Shown in pieces: positions 55,177 through 64,000 of a stretch of DNA of 64,000 bases (position 1 is the first letter of the stretch; the number at the start of each line of letters is the position of its first letter). Position numbers and translations under genes: made by a program. Source of the DNA: Ghiorsea bivora (GTDB taxonomy: Bacteria; Pseudomonadota; Zetaproteobacteria; Mariprofundales; Mariprofundaceae); NCBI RefSeq assembly GCF_000744415.1, contig NZ_JQLW01000006.1, forward strand, positions 124,001-188,000. Direction: 5' to 3'. Below the pieces are notes generated by a model. The model was not told where the DNA came from. It was given only the letters and a program-made list of their open reading frames with translations, and did no database searches.

Positions 55177-55832
55177 GATGAACCTCCAGACTTTTGATTC
55201 GCCAACTGTTTATCTTCTTTCTGCTGCTGGTTGGCCTTGTATGCTTTATAAAAACCTCGTCGGCTTTTTTTGTACATGCTTAAGCCATGATGTACTGCTT
55301 TTACCACGGCACGAGGGCTAATGGTCGCCCCAGTGAACTGGTCAAAATCACCACCATCTTTTTTCACTTTCCATGTAACATTATCTAGTGTCTTGCTCAC
55401 AAAACTTTTTAACCATGCTGTGTTTTTGGTAATACCATCACCCAAACCTGGGGTTTCTTTATGCTCAGTAATACGAATCGCTACAATTTCACCCGCAACA
55501 CGGATACCCATCAAAATTCGAATCGTACCTGAATAACCATCGGGTGCAATTTGCTCCCACGCATAGCCAATCACACGCCCGCTTTTGTCACGCGCAGGAA
55601 ATACTTGAAGCTGCTTAGTATCCGACAATGAATACACAAAAGCATCTTTTACAGGGTCGTTATCATGCTCAGGCAAGACTTGCACCAAACCTTTATGCAA
55701 AGCCGCTCGTTGTGCTTCCGCAATCGGTTCTTGCGTAATTTGGTCTGCTATAGCCAACAATGATGCCGCAATTAACCCGACTATAAATAATGCCAGCACC
55801 ATTCGTTGCTGTGTTTTATCCAAGCTTATCAT
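55173..55832 (-). CDS. rnfG: Rnf complex subunit RnfG (covalent FMN)
   Basis: Periplasmic-facing flavoprotein, 219 residues with one N-terminal membrane helix. The FMN threonine is Thr170 in DQFTGATISPRAV; ApbE, whose 3' part is at the right edge of the window, is the enzyme that adds this flavin. GVRITEHKETPGLGDGI-type region (TEHKETPGLGDGI) is intact. Its ATG overlaps the rnfD stop. Confidence 0.95.
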   Translation of the reverse strand: MISLDKTQQRMVLALFIVGLIAASLLAIADQITQEPIAEAQRAALHKGLVQVLPEHDNDPVKDAFVYSLSDTKQLQVFPARDKSGRVIGYAWEQIAPDGYSGTIRILMGIRVAGEIVAIRITEHKETPGLGDGITKNTAWLKSFVSKTLDNVTWKVKKDGGDFDQFTGATISPRAVVKAVHHGLSMYKKSRRGFYKAYKANQQQKEDKQLANQKSGGSS

Positions 55833-56890
55833 GATTTTTCACCACGTTTATAACCATACACGCGTGGTCTGATATAATAATCAATCAGCGGAGTGGCACA
55901 GTTCATGAGAACCACTGCAAACATTGCACCTTCAGGGTAGTTACCAAACGTACGAATCACCCATGTAAGCAAACCACAACCCACACCAAACACGATTTTA
56001 CCTATGCCTGAAGATGGTGAGGATACAGGATCGGTCGCCATAAAAAACGCGCACAAAATCAAACCACCTGCCAACAAATGAAACAATGGCGGTGCATACA
56101 CATCAGGATTAATCAGGTTGAAAATACCTGCAAACACAGCCACTGTTAACAAATAAGATACAGGGATATGCCAAGAAATGGTATGCCTTGCCATCAGCCA
56201 AATACCACCCATCAACAACGCCAAGGCGCTGCCCTCACCCAAGCTACCTGCTTCACGACCAATAAAAGCATTAAGTGTGGAATACTGATAATTGGCTAAA
56301 GCTTCACCCACAGTAACGCCTTGGGTAAGCTCTGTTTTTACATGCCCTAATGGTGTCGCCATAGTAATGGCATCCCATGTTTGTTTCACGGCATCAGGTC
56401 CTAAGAAAAAGAAGGATAGACTGTTGCTGAAATCATACATATCCAGCACTGCACCCATATGCATGGGAATTAACCATGATGTCATATACAGCGGAAACGA
56501 AATCAACAATACCACACGCGCTGCTAATGCAGGGTTAAACAAGTTATAGCCCAAACCACCATACAATTGTTTACCCAAAAGAATGGCAAAAACCGCGGCA
56601 AAAACCGCAATCCACCATGGCACTGCCGCAGGCAACACCAATGCTAAAAATAAACCCGTTAATGCCGCAGAACCGTCCCAAAGCCTTGCTGTATCTCGCT
56701 TCATCATACGCAGCACGACATATTCAGTGAGCAGACTCATACCGATGCAAGTGGTCAGTAAAAACACTGCCAGCCAACCATACAAATACACACTGACCAT
56801 GGCTGCTGGAATTAAAGCAATAATAACCGAAAACATGGTTAATTGTATGCTGTTGCCGCTATGCTGATGGGGAGAACTTAAAAAAATCAT
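55829..56890 (-). CDS. rnfD: Rnf complex subunit RnfD (covalent FMN)
   Basis: 353 residues, nine or ten membrane helices. FMN attachment threonine is probably Thr179 in DAITMATPLG. The glycine-rich GKQLYGGLGYNLFNPALAARV and the end segment GNYPEGAMFAVVLMNCATPLIDYYIRP are family landmarks. The stop overlaps rnfG and the start overlaps rnfC (ATGA at both). Confidence 0.95.
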   Translation of the reverse strand: MIFLSSPHQHSGNSIQLTMFSVIIALIPAAMVSVYLYGWLAVFLLTTCIGMSLLTEYVVLRMMKRDTARLWDGSAALTGLFLALVLPAAVPWWIAVFAAVFAILLGKQLYGGLGYNLFNPALAARVVLLISFPLYMTSWLIPMHMGAVLDMYDFSNSLSFFFLGPDAVKQTWDAITMATPLGHVKTELTQGVTVGEALANYQYSTLNAFIGREAGSLGEGSALALLMGGIWLMARHTISWHIPVSYLLTVAVFAGIFNLINPDVYAPPLFHLLAGGLILCAFFMATDPVSSPSSGIGKIVFGVGCGLLTWVIRTFGNYPEGAMFAVVLMNCATPLIDYYIRPRVYGYKRGEKS

Positions 56891-58464
56891 GACTCAGCCT
56901 CAGGTTTCTTAGTTTCACCCTCAGCAGCTTCTTGGGCTTGTTTTTCTGCCAAAGCCTTAGCTCTTGCTTCTTTTTTCTCTTTGGCGATACGGCGTTTTTC
57001 TTCTTTTTCAGCCAGCTCTTGCGCAATGCGTGCATCACGCGTTTCAGAGCGTTTGCGTGACTCTTCAGCAAACGCTTTTTCACGGCGAATTTGTGCCACT
57101 TTTCCTTTACCAAAACGGAAATAATGCACCAAAGGAATATGCGATGGGCAAACATAGCTGCATGCACCACACTCAATACAATCAAAAAGATTGTAATCTT
57201 CAGCTCTTTCAAACTGTTCTTCTTTGCAATGCACAGCCAACAAATTGGGCATCAAACCTGCAGGACATACATCACCACAATCCCCACAACGAATACACGG
57301 GTCTTCTTGGTGATGTGCTTGCATCAATGTTGATATACGCATAGCAAGAATACCATTACTCGCCTTAACCACAGGGATACGCATATCTGTTAAAATATCA
57401 CCCATCATCGGGCCACCGTGAATCACTTTAATGCCATCCGTATCATCTAAACCACATTGCTCAAGCAGCCATGCAACAGGTGTACCCAAACGCACACGCA
57501 TATTGGTTGGGTTGGGCAAGGCATCTCCACTCACTGTCATCATACGCTCAGTTAAAGCTTCGCCCAAACAAACCGCATCATAAATGGCTTTGCTTGTACC
57601 TACATTTTGCGAAAGCACGCCAACCTGAATAGGCAACCGACCTGCAGGAACTTCTTTACCCGTCAACACTTGAATCAGCTGTTTTTCACCGCCTTGTGGG
57701 TATTTGGTGGGCAATACTTCAATACGTACACTTGCATCAAGCCCCATATCAACCAAGGTTTTCTGCATCACTTCTACGGTATCCATTTTGTTGTCTTCAA
57801 TGGCAATAATACCCTGCTGTGAGCCTACCATATGCATCAAAATATCCATGCCTGTGACAATCTCATGCGCTTTTTCCAACATGAGTTGATGGTCATTGGT
57901 TAACCAAGGTTCACACTCAATACCATTAAGTACAACCGTTTCAATTTTATTTTGTTGATCCAATACCAGTTTGATAAATGTCGGAAAAGCTGCTCCACCC
58001 AAACCGGCTAAACCTGCACTTCTGATTCGCTCACGCAGTTCAATAGGGTCCGCACTGCGGTAATTGGGTAGTGGATACAAAGACTCATCTACCTCATCTT
58101 TGCCATCAGGTTCGATAAAAATACATGGTAAACCCAAACCTGATGGATGTGCAATCACATGATCTTCAATTTTTGTTACCGTGCCAGAGGTTGATGCATG
58201 CACAGGCACGGATAAATAACCTTGAGATTTCGCAATTTGTTGCCCGCGCAACACATGATCCCCCACCTTAACCAAGGGTTCACAAGCATCACCAATATGT
58301 TGTTTCATGGGCAAAATTATTTGTTTAGGCAGCGGGCAAGTCATGCTTGGTAAACCTGCCGTCTTTTTCAACTCTTGTGGATGAACACCACCCGTGAAGC
58401 TGTGTTGTGGTTTAAGGTGCAGCTGTTCACCCAGCCCTTTAAGCATCTCAAGCAACTTAGACAT
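56887..58464 (-). CDS. rnfC: Rnf complex subunit RnfC (NADH/FMN, iron-sulfur)
   Basis: 525 residues. GLGGAAFPTFIKL opens the NADH/FMN-binding domain; two [4Fe-4S] motifs, CIRCGDCGDVCPAGL and CIECGACSYVCPSHI, lie near the end and are followed by a charged, Lys/Glu/Ala-rich tail (EEKRRIAKEKKEARAKALAE). ATG 58464 with GAGGAAG just upstream overlaps the rnfB stop by eight bases; alternatives further upstream (58476, 58512) would add residues overlapping rnfB. Confidence 0.95.
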   Translation of the reverse strand: MSKLLEMLKGLGEQLHLKPQHSFTGGVHPQELKKTAGLPSMTCPLPKQIILPMKQHIGDACEPLVKVGDHVLRGQQIAKSQGYLSVPVHASTSGTVTKIEDHVIAHPSGLGLPCIFIEPDGKDEVDESLYPLPNYRSADPIELRERIRSAGLAGLGGAAFPTFIKLVLDQQNKIETVVLNGIECEPWLTNDHQLMLEKAHEIVTGMDILMHMVGSQQGIIAIEDNKMDTVEVMQKTLVDMGLDASVRIEVLPTKYPQGGEKQLIQVLTGKEVPAGRLPIQVGVLSQNVGTSKAIYDAVCLGEALTERMMTVSGDALPNPTNMRVRLGTPVAWLLEQCGLDDTDGIKVIHGGPMMGDILTDMRIPVVKASNGILAMRISTLMQAHHQEDPCIRCGDCGDVCPAGLMPNLLAVHCKEEQFERAEDYNLFDCIECGACSYVCPSHIPLVHYFRFGKGKVAQIRREKAFAEESRKRSETRDARIAQELAEKEEKRRIAKEKKEARAKALAEKQAQEAAEGETKKPEAES

Positions 58465-59044
58465 GTTCTTCCTCATGGTGAACCGCTCTACGTTGCTCTG
58501 CCACTTGAGCACGCAACGTGCCTGGCACAGGCCAAGACCAATGCTCTAAAGGCTCTAGCACTTCCACCATTTCAATGCAGTCCACAGGGCATGGCTCCAA
58601 GCATAATGTACAACCCGTACACTGATCTGCAATAATTGTATGGTATTGTTTGGGTGCGCCAATAATACAGTCCACAGGACAGGCTTTAATACAAAGCGTG
58701 CAACCAATACATTCATCTTCTCGAATATACGCAACCATAGGGGCAGTTTCTTCTTCTTCAATTTCTTTAGGTTCCACACCCATAATACTAGCGATTTCTT
58801 GCATGGTGCGCTCACCACCAGGCACGCACTGATTCACATCTGCTTCCTGTGACGCAACTGCATTGGCATAGGGGCGGCAACCGGGATAACCACATTGACC
58901 ACATTGTGTCTGTGGCAACAAGGCATCGATATTATCCGCCAAAGGGTCACCTTCCACATGGAAATACCGTGATGCTAAAGCCAATGTCACGCCAATCAAC
59001 AAAGCAAGACCTGCAAAAATGAGAATCGCATAAAAAACATGCAT
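58457..59044 (-). CDS. rnfB: Rnf complex subunit RnfB (ferredoxin-like)
   Basis: 195 residues: one N-terminal membrane helix, the four-Cys motif TQCGQCGYPGCRPYA near 47-61, then two ferredoxin-type clusters CIGCTLCIKACPVDC and CTGCTLCLEPCPVDC. Receives electrons from ferredoxin and passes them into the complex. Last bases overlap rnfC. rnfA ends 3 bp upstream. Confidence 0.96.
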   Translation of the reverse strand: MHVFYAILIFAGLALLIGVTLALASRYFHVEGDPLADNIDALLPQTQCGQCGYPGCRPYANAVASQEADVNQCVPGGERTMQEIASIMGVEPKEIEEEETAPMVAYIREDECIGCTLCIKACPVDCIIGAPKQYHTIIADQCTGCTLCLEPCPVDCIEMVEVLEPLEHWSWPVPGTLRAQVAEQRRAVHHEEEHV

Positions 59045-59047
59045 AAC

Positions 59048-59629
59048 TTAAACTTTAACCAAACCTGAGAAACCCATAAATGCCAATGCCATCATACCTG
59101 CGGTAATCAAAGCAATGGGCGAACCTTTAAATACCTCAGGAATAGGAGCAGCTTCGATACGCTCACGCAAACCAGAAAAGAGAACCAATACCAAGGCAAA
59201 CCCCACAGCAGCACCAAAACCATACAACACCGAAGCAAAAAACGAATAATCTTGTTGAACATTTAAGATAGCCACACCCAAAACTGCGCAATTGGTGGTA
59301 ATCAAAGGTAAAAAGATACCCAGACCTTGGTGCAATACAGGGCTGGTTTTATGCATCACCATTTCCACAAACTGCACCAGTGCCGCAATAATCAGAATAA
59401 AAAACACGGTTTGCAGATATAAAATATCCAATGGGATGAGAATCCACTGTTGTATCAACCACGACATGGTCGAAGCTAAAGTCATCACAAACATCACCGC
59501 AAACGACATACCAATCGCCGTTTCAAGTTTACCCGAAACACCCAAAAAAGGACAAATACCCAAAAACTTGGTCAGCACGTAGTTGTTCACCAACACGGCA
59601 GACAATAAGATTACAGCAAATTCAGTCAT
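59048..59629 (-). CDS. rnfA: Rnf complex membrane subunit RnfA
   Basis: 193 residues with six helices: [32 protein letters not shown] and [11 protein letters not shown]-like end ([12 protein letters not shown]) match RsxA/RnfA closely. ATG 59629 gives the family start MTEFAVILL; a GTG three codons above (59638) is less likely. First gene of the rnf operon. The 183 bp before it hold no gene and no clear promoter that I can point to. Confidence 0.96.
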   Translation of the reverse strand: MTEFAVILLSAVLVNNYVLTKFLGICPFLGVSGKLETAIGMSFAVMFVMTLASTMSWLIQQWILIPLDILYLQTVFFILIIAALVQFVEMVMHKTSPVLHQGLGIFLPLITTNCAVLGVAILNVQQDYSFFASVLYGFGAAVGFALVLVLFSGLRERIEAAPIPEVFKGSPIALITAGMMALAFMGFSGLVKV

Positions 59630-59812
59630 AGGCTGCACTATACCCGAAGTTTAAATTGTGCCAACCTTCAAAATACTTCGTTAAAGCCTATTCCTTCATC
59701 CCGCTTGTATTTAGCCTGAATTATTCGCAAAATACTGGCGTACCCTTGCTTGCCCCTGTATTGAAAACAAAGGTTCTGCGCAATTATCACCATGATTGAT
59801 GAATAATTCGGA

Positions 59813-60541
59813 CTAAAAGCTATAACCCAACAACACCGAAGTTTTCGTATCCGTAGGCACCTTGCCCACTGGTGGTTTTGTAATGGTTCGTTCTTCATGG
59901 CTAAAATCAACGGTAAAACCATGGAAAAGCTGGTGAACCCAAGTGATTTCACGCAATAAAAAATCATCGTCATTGCCAAGCTCACCCGAAATTTTCACAT
60001 TCACCTTATTATCACCATCAAAAACATATTCACTCATCAAAGCCACATGTTTACCATTATCGTGGTCAACTTTGAGTTTGTTCACTTTCTCGGTTATCCG
60101 CTGCCCATAACCAAGCTCTACATCCACCAAAAAGTTAGGAACATCTGTAAAAGCATGGTAACCCAAGGCTACGACATAAGACTTTTCACTATAAATACCA
60201 CTAAACTCATCTTGCCGATAACCCAGCTGAATCACAGTATATATATGATTCACAATATCATAACTACCACGCAAATATGCCTCATAATAATCAGAGGTTA
60301 ATACACCATCTTCTTTTGTTTGCGAGGCTTTGAAGGTAAATGTTGAAGCCCAATCTTGATACGAATAGGATAAATCCAAGTTACCATCAAAGTTATCCGT
60401 ATTGGTATTACCTGAGCTAAGGTTGCCTCCAAAATTCACACTTCCCGAAAAAGTTTGCGCTGGTGTTTCATCAGCATAACCAACTTGTGCAACCAACAAC
60501 ATCAACCCACAACAAGCACCAACCACATTATGCTTTAACAT
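59813..60541 (-). CDS. DUF481-family outer-membrane beta-barrel protein
   Basis: 242 residues. A signal peptide (1-22, QVGYA/DE) is followed by alternating strands such as GSVNFGGNLSSGNTNTDNFDGNLDLSY, typical of DUF481 (YdiY-like) proteins, and ends in an aromatic strand LLGYSF. ATG 60541 is preceded by AAAGGAG at the right spacing; the frame is open further but not needed. Predicted outer-membrane barrel of unknown role. It faces uvrB across 94 bp. Confidence 0.85.
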   Translation of the reverse strand: MLKHNVVGACCGLMLLVAQVGYADETPAQTFSGSVNFGGNLSSGNTNTDNFDGNLDLSYSYQDWASTFTFKASQTKEDGVLTSDYYEAYLRGSYDIVNHIYTVIQLGYRQDEFSGIYSEKSYVVALGYHAFTDVPNFLVDVELGYGQRITEKVNKLKVDHDNGKHVALMSEYVFDGDNKVNVKISGELGNDDDFLLREITWVHQLFHGFTVDFSHEERTITKPPVGKVPTDTKTSVLLGYSF

Positions 60542-60635
60542 GTTTACTCCTTTAAACACACAGCTTTTTTCAAAAAAGAAACCTATGCACCACCAACTGG
60601 GATGCAAACATTTCCTATTGGCGTAAGCTTCGCCC

Positions 60636-62609
60636 ATGAAATTCAAACTCGCAGGCAATTTTACACCCCAAGGCGATCAACCCGCCGCGATTGATACGCT
60701 TGTACGCGGACTTGAAAGTGATGAACCTCACCAGGTCTTGCTTGGGGTCACAGGCTCAGGTAAAACCTACACCATGGCATGTGTGATTGAACGTTCACAA
60801 AAACCAACTCTAATCCTCGCTCCCAACAAAACACTGGCAGCCCAACTTTATGGCGAGTTCAAGCAGTTTTTCCCTGAAAATGCAGTGGAATATTTCGTAT
60901 CTTATTACGACTATTATCAGCCTGAAGCATATGTGCCAGCATCGGATACTTTTATCGAAAAAGACTCTGCCATCAATGAACATATTGATAGAATGCGCCA
61001 CGCTGCCACCCGTGCTTTATTGGAACGCGAAGATGTGATTATTATTGCTTCTGTATCATGTATTTATGGTCTAGGTAGCCCTGAAGCGTATGCTAATATG
61101 TTGCAATATTTTGAAGTAGGACGCGAACAAGACCAACGTGCCGCCGTCAATAAACTGGTCGAATTACAATACACCCGAAATGATATGGATTTCCACAGGG
61201 GTACATTTCGTTTACGTGGTGATGTGCTTGAAATTTACCCTGCCGACGCTGAAGACTCTGCCATTCGCGTCGAATTTTTTGGTGATGATATTGATGCTAT
61301 TTCCCGTTTCAACCCACTCACTGGGCAACGCATAGAATCTTTGCATAAATACACAGTTTTTCCAAAATCGCACTTTGTTACCCCCAGATCCACCTTGCTT
61401 AACGCTATGGAAAACATCAAAGTCGAGTTGTCTGAACGTTTGGCAGAGCTGTACGACCAAAACAAACTGGTTGAAGCCCAACGCTTGGAGCAGCGCACCA
61501 TATTTGATTTAGAAATGATTCAAGAAATTGGACACTGCACGGGTATGGAAAATTACTCGCGGCATTTATCAGGGAGAAAAGCTGGAGAAGCACCACCAAC
61601 TTTACTGGATTATTTACCCAATAATGCCGTGGTCATGCTGGATGAATCTCATGTGACTGTACCCCAAATTGGTGGTATGTTTAAAGGCGATAGAGCACGC
61701 AAACAGACCTTGGTTGACTTTGGTTTTAGGTTACCCTCAGCACTGGACAATAGACCCTTACAATTTCACGAGTTTGAAGCCATTGCACCACAAATTATCC
61801 ATGTTTCAGCCACACCTGGCAATTATGAAATGGAAAAAACAGGCGGTGTATTCATTGAACAAATCATCCGTCCAACTGGGCTTATTGACCCTGAAATTGA
61901 AGTCCGCCCAGCAAGCACGCAAGTTGATGATTTCATTGGTGCAGCCAATGAAGTGATAACCAAAGGTGACCGTGTCTTAGCCACTTGTTTAACCAAACGT
62001 ATGGCAGAAGATTTAACTGAATATTTAACCGATGTAGGTTTAAGAGTACGCTATTTACACTCTGATATTAAAACCATTGAACGCATGGAAATCTTGCGTG
62101 ACTTGCGTCTGGGTGAGTTTGATATCTTGGTAGGTATCAATTTACTTCGCGAAGGTTTGGATTTACCCGAAGTAAGCTTGGTTTGTATTTTTGATGCCGA
62201 CAAAGAAGGGTTCTTACGCTCTGTGCGTTCACTGATTCAAACCATTGGTCGCGCTGCACGCAATGCAGAAGGCAAGGTTATTTTGTATGCCGACAAAATC
62301 ACAAAATCCATGAAACAAGCCATGGATGAAACCAGCCGTCGCCGCGAAAAACAACTGGCTTACAATGCACAACATGGCATCACCCCTTTAACCATTAAAA
62401 AAGAAATCCAAGATATTCTTGGTTCGGTTTACAACTTGGATTATGCCCACATCCCAGAAATCGCAGAACCTACCCCGTTAACGCCTTACGAGAAAAGCGT
62501 GCGTATCAATGAGCTTGAACGTTTAATGACCGAAGCTGCTGCTGATTTAAGGTTTGAGGATGCTGCCAAGTACCGCGATGAAGTGGCAAAGCTTAAAGAT
62601 GATGTTTAA
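60636..62609 (+). CDS. uvrB: Excinuclease ABC subunit B
   Basis: DNA-damage recognition helicase of nucleotide excision repair, 657 residues. Walker A GVTGSGKT (Lys43), the beta-hairpin region [18 protein letters not shown] box II, the QTIGRAARN motif, and the C-terminal UVR domain [20 protein letters not shown] are all present. Its last 17 bases overlap the convergent double CRP-like gene. Confidence 0.98.
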   Translation: MKFKLAGNFTPQGDQPAAIDTLVRGLESDEPHQVLLGVTGSGKTYTMACVIERSQKPTLILAPNKTLAAQLYGEFKQFFPENAVEYFVSYYDYYQPEAYVPASDTFIEKDSAINEHIDRMRHAATRALLEREDVIIIASVSCIYGLGSPEAYANMLQYFEVGREQDQRAAVNKLVELQYTRNDMDFHRGTFRLRGDVLEIYPADAEDSAIRVEFFGDDIDAISRFNPLTGQRIESLHKYTVFPKSHFVTPRSTLLNAMENIKVELSERLAELYDQNKLVEAQRLEQRTIFDLEMIQEIGHCTGMENYSRHLSGRKAGEAPPTLLDYLPNNAVVMLDESHVTVPQIGGMFKGDRARKQTLVDFGFRLPSALDNRPLQFHEFEAIAPQIIHVSATPGNYEMEKTGGVFIEQIIRPTGLIDPEIEVRPASTQVDDFIGAANEVITKGDRVLATCLTKRMAEDLTEYLTDVGLRVRYLHSDIKTIERMEILRDLRLGEFDILVGINLLREGLDLPEVSLVCIFDADKEGFLRSVRSLIQTIGRAARNAEGKVILYADKITKSMKQAMDETSRRREKQLAYNAQHGITPLTIKKEIQDILGSVYNLDYAHIPEIAEPTPLTPYEKSVRINELERLMTEAAADLRFEDAAKYRDEVAKLKDDV

Positions 62610-63519
62610 GCTTATAATCCTCTAAAGATGGAATTGTATTAATCGTCATATCTCTTGCTTCTCTATCATCCAAAACTGCACTAAGCACAGCTCTGTTTTC
62701 TTTCAGTTTACGATAAACCTGTCCATAAAGCGCATAACCAAAGTCGGAATAACGCCCGCTCCAAGCTGCAATACATGCATTACGCAACGCCAATACACGC
62801 ACAGGTTCTAAAGCCTTCACAGTTGCACCATGTGGATACCCTGTAATCACGGAAATTTCTCCCAACTCATCACCTGAGCCTTGCTCCGCCACTACAATTT
62901 TACTATCAAGTTCGCTTGGATGCTGAAAACTGATTTCAACCCTACCTGCTAAAATTAAGAACATAAAAGAAGCTTCATCACCTTCATGAATAATGACCTC
63001 ACCTTCTTTTACACTGACATATTTCGCATTGTATAATGCAACTTCGCGTACTGCCATGGGTAAGGTTGAGAAAACAGGGTTAACCGCTAAAGCACTGGCT
63101 GCAGCACGTCGTTCTGCCAGCTGTGTAGTCGCCCTAAGGAAACGTTCATTACTATCAAACAACATATGTACAGTTTCTGCTGGAACAGCATACAACTCAC
63201 AATCATCTACAGCCCTAACTTCTGCGCCAGCTGTGCCTTGATACAACACAGATGCCTCACCAAACACATCACCTGGTGTAATCGAACCAACTTCATACAC
63301 ATTATCTTCATGGCGTTTATTCACCAACAACTGCCCTGATTTCACAAGGTATAAAGACTCACCCTTCTGCCCTTCTTCAATCACAGGTTCATCGGCTTCA
63401 AAACTTATCAGATCGGCAGAACTAAACAAAAGTTGCAACTCATCAGGGTATAAAACACGCAAATCAGGGAATGCATTTCCTTGAAAAACCTCATGATTTG
63501 CCGCATTTGAATCAATCAT
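62593..63519 (-). CDS. Protein with two CRP-like cyclic-nucleotide-binding-fold domains
   Basis: 308 residues made of two cNMP-binding-fold domains (about 20-135 and 150-270) and a short helical tail, with no DNA-binding or kinase part. The phosphate-binding cassette, normally GExAL...RxAT with an arginine, reads [15 protein letters not shown] in the first and [15 protein letters not shown] in the second. Both lack the arginine, so binding of cAMP or cGMP is doubtful. Such proteins may be partner-binding regulators. It overlaps uvrB convergently and is separated from apbE by 39 bp, running the same way as apbE. Confidence 0.85.
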   Translation of the reverse strand: MIDSNAANHEVFQGNAFPDLRVLYPDELQLLFSSADLISFEADEPVIEEGQKGESLYLVKSGQLLVNKRHEDNVYEVGSITPGDVFGEASVLYQGTAGAEVRAVDDCELYAVPAETVHMLFDSNERFLRATTQLAERRAAASALAVNPVFSTLPMAVREVALYNAKYVSVKEGEVIIHEGDEASFMFLILAGRVEISFQHPSELDSKIVVAEQGSGDELGEISVITGYPHGATVKALEPVRVLALRNACIAAWSGRYSDFGYALYGQVYRKLKENRAVLSAVLDDREARDMTINTIPSLEDYKLKHHL

Positions 63520-63558
63520 TATGCCATTATCGATGAATTTTCAAAAAGCTGCAAGTTT

Positions 63559-64000
63559 TTACTCACTTTCTTTCTCATCCAGCAAATGAAATTGAGTTTT
63601 TATACCCGAACTCATATGAACCAACATGTCTGGGTCCACCCATATCGCCTCAACATTGGGCATACTTTCAACAAGTGACATCCCTTTCTCAAAACCCAAA
63701 ATAAACAAAGCTGTACTCAAGGCATCGGCTTGCATTGCTGTGGGTGCTTGAACAGTCACACTTACCGACTGCATTGCAGGAAAACCCGTTTTAGGATTGA
63801 TAATATGGTGGTATCGCTTACCCTGACTTATAAAAAAACGTTCGTAATCACCCGATGTTACAATGCTAGTATCTGCTGATATATCCAACCAGCCCAATGC
63901 TGTATCCTGCCTAGGATGACGAATAGCAATACGCCATGATTGACCGCCATGGTCACCTAAAATACGCATATCCCCGCCAGCATTAATAATAGCATGTTGT
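63559..64000 (-). CDS. apbE: FAD:protein FMN transferase ApbE (5' end beyond window)
   Basis: C-terminal part of ApbE, about 147 codons, which uses FAD to attach FMN to threonines in RnfG, RnfD and NqrB/C. The segment NAGGDMRILGDHGGQSW opens what is visible, followed by HHIINPKTGFPAMQ and ADALSTALFILGFEKG, the metal-binding and active-site region. The frame continues past base 64000. rnf lies less than 4 kb downstream, and both RnfG and RnfD carry their FMN-acceptor motifs, so the Rnf complex is the likely client. Confidence 0.92.
   Translation of the reverse strand, partial: QHAIINAGGDMRILGDHGGQSWRIAIRHPRQDTALGWLDISADTSIVTSGDYERFFISQGKRYHHIINPKTGFPAMQSVSVTVQAPTAMQADALSTALFILGFEKGMSLVESMPNVEAIWVDPDMLVHMSSGIKTQFHLLDEKESE

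Overview
The window is chromosomal DNA from a Gram-negative proteobacterium. Supporting this are an outer-membrane lipoprotein BamE, the heptose epimerase HldD, a FimV-type polar protein, a complete RnfABCDGE complex and DciA. Base composition looks AT-leaning (low 40s % GC by eye). Fur-controlled FTR1 iron transport, Rnf, TrpD2 and this gene mix would suit a zetaproteobacterium of the Mariprofundus/Ghiorsea type, but that is an inference from gene content and was not tested by any search. No rRNA, tRNA, CRISPR array, insertion sequence or prophage was seen.

Layout. 1-22.9 kb is almost entirely on the minus strand: tex (cut by the left edge), galU, a signalling cluster (substrate-binding lipoprotein plus two hybrid histidine kinases), polA, a repeat-built outer-membrane-type protein, ogt, thrC, thiO, truA, an orphan EcfT-like membrane protein, a very acidic FimV-like protein, asd and leuB. 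23.1-26.0 kb runs plus: a pentapeptide protein, an unknown gene, hldD, bamE, a small membrane protein, pgsA. 26.0-29.25 kb is a minus-strand operon fur - ftr1 - RibD-like reductase - iron-type alcohol dehydrogenase behind a Fur box. 29.4-42 kb runs plus: acnA, hemL, hisI, hisE, a nuclease-like gene, a nitrobindin-like gene, a GreA/B-like gene, a GIY-YIG gene, HIT, dciA, a Tim44-like gene, ybaB-recR, ilvE, SUI1, holC. 42-44.8 kb is a glycan-modification cassette (GT83, GtrA, GT2). 45-49.8 kb holds an HDOD protein, small exported proteins, argB and ilvC. 49.9-52.5 kb is a repeat-rich patch with mazEF, a DOPA-dioxygenase-like gene and trpD2. 52.5-59.6 kb has dppF/dppD-type ATPases and the rnf operon. 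59.8-64 kb has a DUF481 protein, uvrB, a double CRP-like domain protein and the 3' part of apbE.

How the genes work together. Biosynthetic genes for branched-chain amino acids (ilvC, ilvE, leuB), aspartate-family amino acids (asd, thrC), arginine (argB), histidine (hisI, hisE), heme (hemL) and thiazole (thiO) point to a largely prototrophic cell. ApbE just upstream of rnf fits its job of attaching FMN to RnfG and RnfD. The Fur-FTR1 operon links iron supply to iron status, with aconitase starting divergently from the same intergenic region.

The most unusual feature is a set of small palindromic repeats concentrated at 32-37 kb and 50-52.5 kb. They are often nested inside one another. In one case a nested composite lies in frame inside a protein-coding gene (27432-27559). 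In another a repeat encodes the start of a signal peptide (47005-47032), and in two more repeats form the DNA just upstream of true starts (trpD2, hisE).
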